Assembly: GCA_035540955.1 (NCBI GenBank)
Contig: DATLFP010000117.1
Coordinates: 1 to 24,662 of the forward strand
DNA: 24,662 bases
Source of the DNA: DATLFP01 sp035540955
Lineage (GTDB): Bacteria > Actinomycetota > Acidimicrobiia > Acidimicrobiales > CADCSY01
Direction: 5' to 3'
In this document: in pieces, positions 6,641 through 15,027 of the stretch
Layout of the letters: each line of letters starts with the position of its first letter
How positions within the stretch are numbered: the stretch's first letter is position 1
Position numbers and translations under genes: made by a program
Notes under the pieces: model-generated
Told to the model about the DNA's origin: nothing
The model's input: only the letters and a program-made list of their open reading frames with translations
Database searches by the model: none

Positions 6641-7368
6641 TACGCGAGAACGCCGAGGGCGGCGGGCAGGTCGCGGTGGTCGGCGATGACGAGGTCGCCC
6701 TCGGGCTCGGGCTGGGTGGCGTCGTCGCTCACGCCCGTGTAGCGGACCGCCACCATGCCCATCCCCCGGGCCCCGGCGACGTCGGTGCGCCGGATGTCGC
6801 CGACGTGGGCGGCCCGCTCGGGGGTTGCGGGGCCCAGACCGGCGAGCGCGTGCTCGAAGATCACCGGCGAGGGCTTGTAGTGGCCGACCTCGTCGGAGAA
6901 CGACCAGTGGTCGAACAGCTCGAGGACGCCGTGGCGGTCGAGGTGGGCCCGGAGGTGGGCCGAGCCGGTCATGCCGACGTCGCAGATGATGCCGAGCCGG
7001 AGGCCGGCGTCCTTGAGGGTGCGCAGGCACTCCTCGATGCCGTCGGTGAGGTGCAGCGTGGCCTTGGCGCCCACGGTGGTGAACGCCTCGATGAGCTCGT
7101 GCCGCACCGCGAGCGGCACGTCGAAGCCCAACCGCTCCAGCAGGTCTTCCGCCGCCGTCACCGACTGGTACTGCTGGTTGGCGGTCCAGTGCTCGACGTA
7201 GCGGTTCCAGGACTCCTCGAACACCGCGTCGAGCAGCGTCCGCTCGCAGGCGAAGCCCGCCTCCTCGAGCAGACCGGCCCACGCCTCCATCCGGAGCTCG
7301 CGGGTGTGGCCCCGCTCCTCCCACACGAGGGTGTTCCAGTAGTCGAAGGTGACGGCGTCGACCCGCAT
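6640..7368 (-). CDS. HAD-superfamily hydrolase-like protein with atypical motifs
   Basis: A 242-aa HAD-like protein. Motif I is FDYWNTL: the nucleophile Asp9 is present but the usual second Asp (general acid) is Trp11. Motif II is IICDVGMT, where Cys/Asp replace the usual Ser/Thr-Asn. Motif III Lys165 (HYKPSP) and motif IV Asp191 (VGDIRRTD) are intact. A cap-like helical segment occupies about 20-110. HAD proteins with DYWNTL-type motif I are known, so this is a divergent subfamily, not damage. Phosphatase activity may be altered. The ATG lies 7 bp after the malic enzyme stop, so the two are co-transcribed. The substrate is unknown. Confidence 0.85.
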   Translation of the reverse strand: MRVDAVTFDYWNTLVWEERGHTRELRMEAWAGLLEEAGFACERTLLDAVFEESWNRYVEHWTANQQYQSVTAAEDLLERLGFDVPLAVRHELIEAFTTVGAKATLHLTDGIEECLRTLKDAGLRLGIICDVGMTGSAHLRAHLDRHGVLELFDHWSFSDEVGHYKPSPVIFEHALAGLGPATPERAAHVGDIRRTDVAGARGMGMVAVRYTGVSDDATQPEPEGDLVIADHRDLPAALGVLA

Positions 7369-7375
7369 CGCGGCC

Positions 7376-8782
<1,407 letters not shown>

Positions 8783-8789
8783 GGTGCCG

Positions 8790-8795
8790 ACCGTA
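8790..8795 (-). promoter_or_regulatory. Leaderless -10 for the malic enzyme
   Basis: TACGGT on the minus strand, 7 nt before the ATG at 8782. It is identical in sequence and spacing to the elements at 9260 and 20863. Confidence 0.55.
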
Positions 8796-8819
8796 CCGAC
8801 CAGAGGGGCCCGAACCGGA

Positions 8820-8855
8820 ACCGAAAACGGCGACGAGCCGCCCGAGGGCGGCTCG
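8820..8855 (-). terminator. Terminator of bldC
   Basis: A perfect 9-bp stem, CGAGCCGCC at 8834-8842 with GGCGGCTCG at 8847-8855 (4-nt loop), lies 19 bp after the bldC stop. On the minus strand it is followed after a short spacer by CGTTTTCGG at 8822-8830. Confidence 0.7.
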
Positions 8856-8874
8856 CCACGCGATCTCGACCGGG

Positions 8875-9081
8875 CTAGCGGTCCTCGGAGGCCATCTCCT
8901 CGAGGCATCGCTGGATCTCCGACGCCCGGAACCGGCGGTGACCGCCGAGGGTCCGGATGGCGGTGAGCTTGCCGGCGCGGGCCCAGCGGGTAACGGTCTT
9001 GGGATTGACCCGGAACAGCTGTGCCACCTCTGACGGGGTGAGCAGACGCTCCGGTGCGTCGAGGTCGTCGTGCTGGGCCAT
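8875..9081 (-). CDS. bldC: BldC-like MerR-type HTH regulator
   Basis: A 68-aa single-domain protein matching the size and core of Streptomyces BldC: LLTPSEVAQLFRVNPKTVTR, WARAGKLTAIRTLGGHRRFR, then a short acidic tail. BldC is a MerR-type winged HTH without an effector domain that binds direct repeats cooperatively and controls the timing of development in streptomycetes; in non-sporulating actinobacteria its role is unclear. ATG 9081 is chosen for length and for a GGGAG Shine-Dalgarno at 9091-9095, 9 nt upstream. The frame is open to 9180, but that stretch is not BldC-like. It is divergent from the branched-chain amino-acid dehydrogenase gene. Confidence 0.9.
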   Translation of the reverse strand: MAQHDDLDAPERLLTPSEVAQLFRVNPKTVTRWARAGKLTAIRTLGGHRRFRASEIQRCLEEMASEDR

Positions 9082-9160
9082 GGCGGTGGTCTCCCGGTTC
9101 AGGTGCGATGGGTTCGTGCGGTGTACGTCGGCAGGGAACGACCTGTCCGATTCCTCCCTG

Positions 9161-9188
9161 AAGATACGGGGACGCCACAATCGGCGAA
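9161..9188 (-). promoter_or_regulatory. Possible bldC promoter
   Basis: A TATCTT -10 (9161-9166) with a weak -35-like TTCGCC at 9183-9188, 16-bp spacer, minus strand. It would give a leader of roughly 70 nt before bldC. The -35 match is poor. Confidence 0.35.
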
Positions 9189-9259
9189 ATGGCCCGTGCG
9201 GGTCATCGTCCCATGACCCGCGGGCTAGTCACCCCGTTCTCGGCCTGGTCCGTCGTGGG

Positions 9260-9265
9260 TACGGT
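9260..9265 (+). promoter_or_regulatory. Leaderless -10 for the amino-acid dehydrogenase operon
   Basis: TACGGT 7 nt before the GTG at 9273, used to choose that start over the upstream ATG codons at 9189 and 9213. Confidence 0.55.
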
Positions 9266-9272
9266 CGCGACG

Positions 9273-10289
9273 GTGTCAGCGGAGGCCGGCCCCGAACTGG
9301 TCCAGTGGTGCCGCGACGAGACGACCGGGCTGCGGGCGGTCATCGCCGTGCACTCCACCGCCCTGGGGCCCAGCTGTGGCGGGACCCGCTACCGCCCCTA
9401 CGCCTCGGAGGACGAGGCCCTGGCCGACGTGCTGCGCCTCGCCGAAGCCATGACCTACAAGCACGCCGCCTGTGGCAACGACCTCGGGGGCGGCAAGGCG
9501 GTGATCATCGGCGAGCCGCACACGGAGCGGACCGAGGCGCTCATCCGCCGCTATGCGCAGTTCATCGACTCGCTCGCCGGCGCCTACCTCACCGCCGAGG
9601 ACGTCGGCACCACCCAGGCCGACATGGACCTCATCGCCACGGTCACCCCCTACGTCACCGGTACCACGGCGGGCAGCGGCGACCCGTCTCCGGCGACGGC
9701 GTGGGGGGTCCTGCACGCCATGCACGCGGTGGCCGAGTCGCTGTGGGGTGCGGCCACGCTCGAGGGCCGCCACGTGGTCGTGTCGGGCGCCGGGAAGGTC
9801 GGCGGCGCGCTCGTCGGCCACCTGCGCGACGCCGGCGCACGGGTGTCGGTGGCCGACCCCGTGGCCCGGGTCGACGGCGTCGACCAGGTCGACCCGGCGA
9901 CGGCGCACACGATCCCGTGCGACATCTTCTCGCCCAACGCCTACGGCGCCGTCCTGTCGGCCCGGACGATCCCCGAGCTGCGGTGCGCGGCGGTGTGCGG
10001 CGCGGCCAACAACCAGCTGGCGACCTTCGAGGACCGCTTCCGGCTGGCCGAGGAGGGGGTCCTCTACGCTCCGGACTACGTCGCCAACGCGGGTGGGGTG
10101 ATCAACATCGCCGACGAGCTGGGGGACCACGGCAGCTACGACCGCGACCGGGCGTTCGCCCGCGTGGCGGGGATCCGGGACGTCATGGCCAACGTGCTGC
10201 GCACCGCTCGCGACGAGGGCATCACCACCGCCGACGCCGCCGATCGCATCGCCGAACGGCGCATCGCGGCGGCCGGGACGGCGCCGTGA
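9273..10289 (+). CDS. Leucine/valine-type (Glu/Leu/Phe/Val) amino-acid dehydrogenase
   Basis: 338 aa from the GTG at 9273. The family oxidatively deaminates branched-chain or aromatic amino acids to 2-oxoacids with NAD. Seen: AVIAVHSTALGP (22-33), YKHAACGNDLGGGKAVI (62-78) with Lys63 and catalytic Lys75, AEDVGTT (108-114) with Asp110, a Rossmann motif SGAGKVGG (171-178), CGAANNQL (242-249) and YVANAGGVIN (269-278). The usual loop before GGGK (AVAGLP-type) is CGND here. The start is chosen by the leaderless -10 and the family N-terminus; longer starts at 9189 or 9213 are possible. Its stop overlaps the E1 GTG by 4 bp, which ties it to 2-oxoacid oxidation and favours a branched-chain substrate. 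Confidence 0.9.
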   Translation: MSAEAGPELVQWCRDETTGLRAVIAVHSTALGPSCGGTRYRPYASEDEALADVLRLAEAMTYKHAACGNDLGGGKAVIIGEPHTERTEALIRRYAQFIDSLAGAYLTAEDVGTTQADMDLIATVTPYVTGTTAGSGDPSPATAWGVLHAMHAVAESLWGAATLEGRHVVVSGAGKVGGALVGHLRDAGARVSVADPVARVDGVDQVDPATAHTIPCDIFSPNAYGAVLSARTIPELRCAAVCGAANNQLATFEDRFRLAEEGVLYAPDYVANAGGVINIADELGDHGSYDRDRAFARVAGIRDVMANVLRTARDEGITTADAADRIAERRIAAAGTAP

Positions 10290-12367
10290 CGGCGGCGGAG
10301 ACCTTCCGGGGCTATCCCGTCGACGAGCTGGTCGCCGACTTCCGCACGGCGTGCATCTCGCGAGCCATCGACGACCGCGAGATGAACCTGCAGAAGCAGA
10401 GCCGGGTGTTCTTCCAGATCTCCGGCGCCGGGCACGAAGCCCTGCTGCTGGCGCTCGCCCGTCACCTGCGACCCGGCTACGACTGGTTCTTCCCCTACTA
10501 CCGGGACCAGGCGCTCGTCCTCGGCCTCGGTGTCACCGCCCGCGACATCCTGTTGCAGGCCGTCGGGTCGGCCGAGGACCCGTCGTCGGGCGGCCGGCAG
10601 ATGCCGAGCCACTGGGGCGACCGCGACCTGCACATCGTCAGCCAGACGAGCGCCACCGGCACGCAGTGCCTCCCGGCCGTGGGCTGCGCGGAGGCCGCCC
10701 GGTACCTCTCCCGCCGCCCCCACCTGCCGGGCTGTCACGCCGAGGGCAACGAGGTCACCTACGTGTCCATCGGCGAGGGCGCCACCTCCGAGGGCGAGTT
10801 CTGGGAGAGCGTCAACACCGCGGCGACACTGCACCTGCCGGTCGTGTTCGTGGTGGCCGACAACGGTTTCGCCATCTCGGTGCCCACCGACGAGCAGCAG
10901 CCGGCTCCCATCAACGAGCTCGTCATGGGCTTCCGGGGCCTGGCCGTGCACAGCATCGACGGGCGCGACTACTTCGAGTCCCGCCGCATCGGCGCGGCCG
11001 CCATCGCCCGGGTCCGGGCCGGCGAGGGTCCCGCCCTCCTGCACGCGACGGTGACCCGGCCGTACTCGCACAGCGCCGCCGACACCCAGAGCAAGTACCG
11101 GACCCCCGAAGAGCTGGCCGACGAGGCGGCCCACGACCCGATCCTCCTGCTGCAGTACGCGCTCGTCGACGGCGGCGTGCTCAGCCACGACGAGGCGGAG
11201 GCGATCCGCGAGGAGGCGCGCCAGCACGTGGCCGACGCCGCCAAGTCGGCCCTCGACGCCGCCCGACCCGACCCGGCGACGGTCGGCGATCACGTCGTGG
11301 CACTCCCCGCCGTCGAGCGGCCCGACGAGTCCGTGGTCCACGACGGCGAGGTCGTGCCCTTCGGCGAGGCGATCAAGCGCACGCTCCACGAGGTGATGGC
11401 GGTCGACGAGCGCATCCGGGTCTTCGGCGAGGACGTGGCCGACGCTCGCGAGCTCATCCTCTCGGACGTCGAGGGCAAGGGGGGCGTGTTCGGCACCACC
11501 CACGGCCTCCAGCGAGCCTTCGGCCAGGCGCGGTGCTTCAACACCCCGCTGGCCGAGGCCAACATCGTCGGCCGCGCCGTCGGCCAGGCCGTCCGCGGGC
11601 TGCGACCCTCGCCCGAGGTCCAGTTCTTCGACTACGTGTGGCCGGCCATGCAGCAGATCAAGACCGAGGCGGCGACCATGCGGTGGCGGTCGAACGGGTC
11701 GTTCTCCTGCCCGATGGTGCTGCGCATCCCGATCGGCGGCTACCTCACCGGCGGCGCGATCTGGCACAGCCAGTGCGGCGAGTCGATCTTCGCCCACGTC
11801 CCCGGTCTGCTGGTGGCCTTCCCGTCGCGGGCTCGCGATGCCGCCGGGCTCCTCCGGTACGCGTTCCGGTGCGAGGACCCGGTGCTCTTCCTCGAGCACA
11901 AGCACCTCTACCGCCAGCCCTACACGCGCGACCCGTTCCCGCCGCCCGACTACGTGCTGCCCTTCGGTGTCGCCTCGACGGCCCGTGACGGCCGCGACCT
12001 CACGATCGTCACCTACGGGGCCACCGTCGAGAAGTCGCTGCAGGCGGCGGCCACGATGGCGGCCGACGGCGTGGAGATCGAGGTGCTCGACCTGCGGACG
12101 CTGATCCCGTGGGATCGCGAGGCGGTCGCGACGTCGGTGCGGAAGACGGCCCGGGTGCTGGTGGTCCACGAGGACGTCCTCACCTGCGGGTTCGGCGCGG
12201 AGGTGGCGGCGTGGATCGGCGAGCACTGCTTCGAGCACCTCGATGCGCCCGTTCGCCGTCTTGCGGCGAGCGACAACCACGTGCCCTACGAGCCGACGAT
12301 GGAGCAGGCGACGCTCCCGCAGGTCGACGACATCGTCGACGCGGCGCGGGACCTGGTGAAGTGGTGA
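10286..12367 (+). CDS. Fused 2-oxoacid (branched-chain type) dehydrogenase E1 alpha-beta
   Basis: A 693-aa single chain that joins the E1 alpha and beta subunits, which are usually separate proteins. Alpha part, about 1-330: FPYYRDQALVLGLG (69-82), PSHWGDRDLHIVS (107-119) and a thiamine-diphosphate motif from GEGATSEG (163-170) to ADNGFAIS (191-198). Beta part, about 350-693: VFGEDVA (379-385), FNTPLAEANIVG (418-429) with Glu424, QFFDY, and DLRTLIPWD (602-610). It decarboxylates 2-oxo acids onto the lipoyl E2 subunit. No E2 or E3 gene is in the window, so partners must be elsewhere. The GTG overlaps the dehydrogenase stop by 4 bp (10286-10289), so deamination and oxidative decarboxylation are co-expressed. 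Branched-chain specificity is inferred from this neighbour and general resemblance. Confidence 0.92.
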   Translation: MTAAETFRGYPVDELVADFRTACISRAIDDREMNLQKQSRVFFQISGAGHEALLLALARHLRPGYDWFFPYYRDQALVLGLGVTARDILLQAVGSAEDPSSGGRQMPSHWGDRDLHIVSQTSATGTQCLPAVGCAEAARYLSRRPHLPGCHAEGNEVTYVSIGEGATSEGEFWESVNTAATLHLPVVFVVADNGFAISVPTDEQQPAPINELVMGFRGLAVHSIDGRDYFESRRIGAAAIARVRAGEGPALLHATVTRPYSHSAADTQSKYRTPEELADEAAHDPILLLQYALVDGGVLSHDEAEAIREEARQHVADAAKSALDAARPDPATVGDHVVALPAVERPDESVVHDGEVVPFGEAIKRTLHEVMAVDERIRVFGEDVADARELILSDVEGKGGVFGTTHGLQRAFGQARCFNTPLAEANIVGRAVGQAVRGLRPSPEVQFFDYVWPAMQQIKTEAATMRWRSNGSFSCPMVLRIPIGGYLTGGAIWHSQCGESIFAHVPGLLVAFPSRARDAAGLLRYAFRCEDPVLFLEHKHLYRQPYTRDPFPPPDYVLPFGVASTARDGRDLTIVTYGATVEKSLQAAATMAADGVEIEVLDLRTLIPWDREAVATSVRKTARVLVVHEDVLTCGFGAEVAAWIGEHCFEHLDAPVRRLAASDNHVPYEPTMEQATLPQVDDIVDAARDLVKW

Positions 12368-12373
12368 GCGACG

Positions 12374-13246
12374 GTGCGGGTACCGGACGCCAACGTCGAG
12401 GAGCTCTTGCTCCGGGGCTTCACCGTCGTCGAGGGCTTCCTCGAGCCTGACGAGCTGGCCGCTGCCCAGGACAGCCTGTGGCTGCACTTCCCGCGGCCCG
12501 AGGAGTACTTCGCCGACCCCGCCCGCTTCCCCGAGTACGGCACGAGCCAGTTCGCCGGGCTGCGGCCCGGACCGTGCCGGTCGTGGGCGATCAATCGCCT
12601 GGCGGTCCATGCCGACCTCGTCGACTTCGCCGAGCGCGCCCTGGGCTCCGCCGACCTGCACCTGTACAAGATCGAGCTGTGGGCGAAGTACGCGGGGGCG
12701 GTCGACTACGACCAGGCCCTCCACCGCGACTTCGCCAACCACAGCCTGGTCGTGCCCAGGCAGGCCGAGCCGCCGCAGCAGCTCACCACCTTCACGCTGC
12801 TGTCCGACGTCGGCGACGGGGACGGCCCCACCAAGGTGGTGCCCCTGGCGATCGGCAGCGAGGTGCCGATGTGGCCCAACCATCTCGACCGCGGTGCCCT
12901 GATCGATCGCGAGGTGTCGATCACCGGACCGGCCGGGTCGCTGTTCGCCTACCGCACCGACATCCTCCACCGCGGGTCGCAGATCACCGGGACCGGCGCC
13001 GCCCGCTTCGCGCTGCTGGCCGACTTCCAGCGCTGGGGCCGGCGCTGGGACGGAAAGATGGCCTGGCCCCAGCACTGGTACTCCGAGGGCTTGGTCGAGC
13101 TGTTGGAGCGGTCCACCCCGCGCCAGCGGGCGCTTCTCGGCTTCCCGGATCCCGGGGACCCGTACTGGGACGACCAGACGGTGCACGACGTCGGCCTGCG
13201 CTACCCGGGCATGGACATGGCGCCGTATCGCCCGCTCGGGCCCTGA
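12374..13246 (+). CDS. Phytanoyl-CoA dioxygenase (PhyH)-like Fe(II)/2-oxoglutarate oxygenase
   Basis: A 290-aa protein of the PhyH-type non-haem iron/2-oxoglutarate dioxygenases. Iron ligands are in LHRDFANHS (His117, Asp119) and DILHRGSQ (His199), with Arg211 placed to bind 2-oxoglutarate. The N-terminal RGFTVVEGFLEPDEL (14-28) is typical of the family. The substrate is unknown. The gene starts 6 bp after the E1 stop, so it is in the same operon, and a role in branched-chain or acyl-CoA metabolism is possible but only contextual. The last four codons and the stop lie in unit 1 of a 30-bp tandem array. Confidence 0.88.
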   Translation: MRVPDANVEELLLRGFTVVEGFLEPDELAAAQDSLWLHFPRPEEYFADPARFPEYGTSQFAGLRPGPCRSWAINRLAVHADLVDFAERALGSADLHLYKIELWAKYAGAVDYDQALHRDFANHSLVVPRQAEPPQQLTTFTLLSDVGDGDGPTKVVPLAIGSEVPMWPNHLDRGALIDREVSITGPAGSLFAYRTDILHRGSQITGTGAARFALLADFQRWGRRWDGKMAWPQHWYSEGLVELLERSTPRQRALLGFPDPGDPYWDDQTVHDVGLRYPGMDMAPYRPLGP

Positions 13247-13320
13247 TCTCCGCTCGAGGGGCCGCTCGGGCCCTGACGTCCGCTCGAGGGGCCGCTCGGG
13301 CCCTGATGTCCACTCGAGGG
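13231..13320. repeat. 30-bp tandem array, three units, each carrying an in-frame stop
   Basis: Three direct units (13231-13260, 13261-13290, 13291-13320) differ at only a few bases. Each contains CGCTCGGGCCCTGA near the start and CTCGAGGG at the end. Unit 1 encodes the last PhyH codons (PLGP-stop). As 30 bp is 10 codons, units 2 and 3 repeat the same P/A-L-G-P-stop in frame. The array ends 3 bp before the pyrE -10. GGGCCC and CTCGAG palindromes recur in every unit. Confidence 0.9.
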
Positions 13321-13323
13321 GCC

Positions 13324-13329
13324 TACCGT
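13324..13329 (+). promoter_or_regulatory. Leaderless -10 for pyrE
   Basis: TACCGT, 8 nt before the ATG at 13338, directly after the tandem array. No -35 is evident; any -35 would fall in the third repeat unit. Confidence 0.5.
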
Positions 13330-13337
13330 CGGGGCCG

Positions 13338-13853
13338 ATGACGACCCTCGCCCGGCGCGTCTACGACGCCGCCCACCTCACCGGCACGTTCACGCTCCGC
13401 TCCGGCCAGACGGCGACGGAGTACTTCGACAAGTACCGGTTCGAGGCCGACCCGGTGCTGCTGCGCGACATCGCCACCGCGCTCGCGCCGCTCGTGCCCG
13501 ACGGCATCGACGCCCTGGCCGGCCTCGAGCTGGGCGGCGTGCCGATCGCCACCGCCCTCTCGATGGCGACCGGCATCCCGGCCCGGTTCGTGCGCAAGGA
13601 GGCGAAGACCTACGGCACCTGCCTGCTGGCCGAGGGCGGCGACATCGACGGCCTCCGGCTGCTCGTGGTCGAGGACGTGGTGACCACCGGCGGCCAGGTG
13701 CTGCTGTCGACCGCCGATCTGCGAGCACGAGGCGCCGTCGTCGACACCGTGCTGTGCGTCATCGACCGGGAGGCGGGCGGCACCGAGGCGTTCGCGGCCG
13801 AGGATCTCGAGCTCCGAGCGCTATTTCGCATGAGCGAGCTGCTGCCGGGCTGA
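13338..13853 (+). CDS. pyrE: Orotate phosphoribosyltransferase
   Basis: A 171-aa type I phosphoribosyltransferase of usual OPRT size, joining orotate and PRPP to give OMP in pyrimidine synthesis. Seen: LRSGQTATEYFDKYRFE (20-36), LELGGVPIATALS (63-75), VRKEAKTYGT (85-94) with the catalytic-loop lysines, and the PRPP motif LLVVEDVVTTGGQ (108-120). The ATG is supported by the leaderless -10 eight bases upstream. It is followed 11 bp later by a methyltransferase gene, probably in the same transcript. The other pyr genes are not in the window. Confidence 0.93.
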   Translation: MTTLARRVYDAAHLTGTFTLRSGQTATEYFDKYRFEADPVLLRDIATALAPLVPDGIDALAGLELGGVPIATALSMATGIPARFVRKEAKTYGTCLLAEGGDIDGLRLLVVEDVVTTGGQVLLSTADLRARGAVVDTVLCVIDREAGGTEAFAAEDLELRALFRMSELLPG

Positions 13854-13864
13854 GACCATCGGGC

Positions 13865-14650
13865 ATGGAGCCCGACACCGACGTCGTCCGCCACTACGAG
13901 GAGGACCTCGAGCACGCCCGCCTCACCAGCACCGGCCCCGGCCGGCTCGAGCTGGCGAGGACCCAGCGCATCCTCGGGCGCCACCTGCCGCCGGCACCGG
14001 CACGCGTCCTCGACGTCGGCGGGGGCCCCGGCGTCTACGCCCGGTGGCTGCTCGACCTCGGCTACGACGTCGAGGTCGTCGACCTGGCGCCGGTGCACGT
14101 CCGGCGGTGCGCCGAGGCCGGCATCGTCGCCGAGGTGGGCGACGCCCGCCACCTGCAGCGCCCGGATGCGTCCTATGACGTCGTGCTGCTGCTCGGCCCG
14201 CTCTATCACCTGCCCGAGCCGGCGGACCGGGCGCGCGCGTGGTCGGAGAGCTTCCGGGTGCTGCGCCCGGGCGGGCTGGTGGCGGCCGCCGCCATCGGCC
14301 GCTACGCGGGGCTGCTGGACGGGCTCTCGCGCCGGTGGGAGCCGCTCATGCAGTACCTCGACCAGGTGATCGCCGAGCTCGGCACCGGCACCCATCGCAA
14401 CCCCGAGGGCGCCGACCTCTTCACCACCGCGTACTTCCACCATCCCGACGAGCTCGTTCCCGAGGCGCTCGCGGCCGGCTTCGTCGACGCCGCCGTCACC
14501 GCCGTCGAGGGACCGGCGTGGTTCATGCCCACCATCCACACCAGGGAGATCGAGACCTTCGCCGAGCTGCTCGACCACATCGAGTCCGAGCCCACGCTGA
14601 TCGGCGCGTCGTCCCACCTCCTGACCACGGCCCGGAAGCCGGCGAGCTGA
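13865..14650 (+). CDS. Class I SAM-dependent methyltransferase
   Basis: A 261-aa Rossmann-type methyltransferase. Motif I VLDVGGGPGVYA (48-59), acidic end of beta-2 VEVVDLAP (74-81), motif II/III region VVLLLGPLYHL (105-115) and RVLRPGGLV (130-138). The C-terminal half contains HHPDELVPEAL and a TIHTREIETF segment typical of the ubiE-like group. The acceptor is unknown. The ATG at 13865 is chosen because the preceding in-frame ATG would overlap pyrE; it lies 11 bp after pyrE. It converges on the response regulator gene. Confidence 0.85.
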   Translation: MEPDTDVVRHYEEDLEHARLTSTGPGRLELARTQRILGRHLPPAPARVLDVGGGPGVYARWLLDLGYDVEVVDLAPVHVRRCAEAGIVAEVGDARHLQRPDASYDVVLLLGPLYHLPEPADRARAWSESFRVLRPGGLVAAAAIGRYAGLLDGLSRRWEPLMQYLDQVIAELGTGTHRNPEGADLFTTAYFHHPDELVPEALAAGFVDAAVTAVEGPAWFMPTIHTREIETFAELLDHIESEPTLIGASSHLLTTARKPAS

Positions 14651-14672
14651 CTGCCGCCCTCGCGCCGTCAGC
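14646..14672. terminator. Weak inverted repeat at the convergent stops
   Basis: GCTGAC (14646-14651) and GTCAGC (14667-14672) form a 6-bp stem. The stop codons of the methyltransferase and of the response regulator lie in the two arms. It may be partly a by-product of two opposed TGA codons. Confidence 0.3.
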
Positions 14673-15027
14673 GCGACAGGACCGAGGCGACGAGGGCGAC
14701 CACCCGATCGAGGTCGAAGGGCTTGGTCACGAACTCCACAGCACCGAGGTTGGTGGCCCGCTCGACGTCGGCCGGTTCCGACTTGGCCGACACCATCACC
14801 ACCGGGAGCGGATCCTGGTCACCCTGCAACGCCTCGAGCACACCGAACCCGTCGAGGACCGGCATCATCAGGTCGAGCAGCACGAGGTCGGGACGGTGCT
14901 CGGCGATGCGGTCGAGCGCCATCTGACCGTCGGCGGCGAGCACCACCTCGTGGCCCTCGTCCTCGAGGCTCATGCGCAGCATCAGGAGGATGTCGGGCTC
15001 GTCGTCGACGATGAGGATCGTCGCCAT
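14668..15027 (-). CDS. Single-domain response regulator (CheY-like receiver)
   Basis: A 119-aa stand-alone receiver domain: VDDEPDI (Asp8/Asp9), phospho-acceptor Asp52 in VLLDLMMPVLDG, Ser80 in VVMVSAKS, and Lys102 in FVTKPFDLD. All phosphorylation-site residues are present and there is no output domain. Its ATG shares one base with the purM stop (TGATG at 15029-15025), so it should be translated by re-initiation from the purM mRNA. No histidine kinase is in the window. Coupling to purine synthesis is unusual; the partner and output cannot be seen from the sequence. Confidence 0.92.
   Translation of the reverse strand: MATILIVDDEPDILLMLRMSLEDEGHEVVLAADGQMALDRIAEHRPDLVLLDLMMPVLDGFGVLEALQGDQDPLPVVMVSAKSEPADVERATNLGAVEFVTKPFDLDRVVALVASVLSR

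Larger units (their letters stand above)
9082..9272. other. Divergent intergenic region bldC / amino-acid dehydrogenase
   Basis: The longest gene-free stretch in the window (191 bp). It holds the bldC Shine-Dalgarno (9091-9095, minus), a possible bldC promoter (9161-9188) and the leaderless -10 of the dehydrogenase (9260-9265, plus). The plus frame is open through 9189-9272, so a longer dehydrogenase start cannot be fully excluded. No repeat or riboswitch-like fold was recognised. Confidence 0.5.

Noticed and set aside
10136..13186. A 1016-codon minus-strand open frame
   Set aside because: It is antisense to the dehydrogenase end, the fused E1 and the PhyH gene; its translation is low-complexity Arg/Val/Gly/Asp without motifs, a usual artefact in high-GC DNA.
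13231..13320. CRISPR array
   Set aside because: Units are head-to-tail with no spacers, only three copies, and no cas gene nearby.
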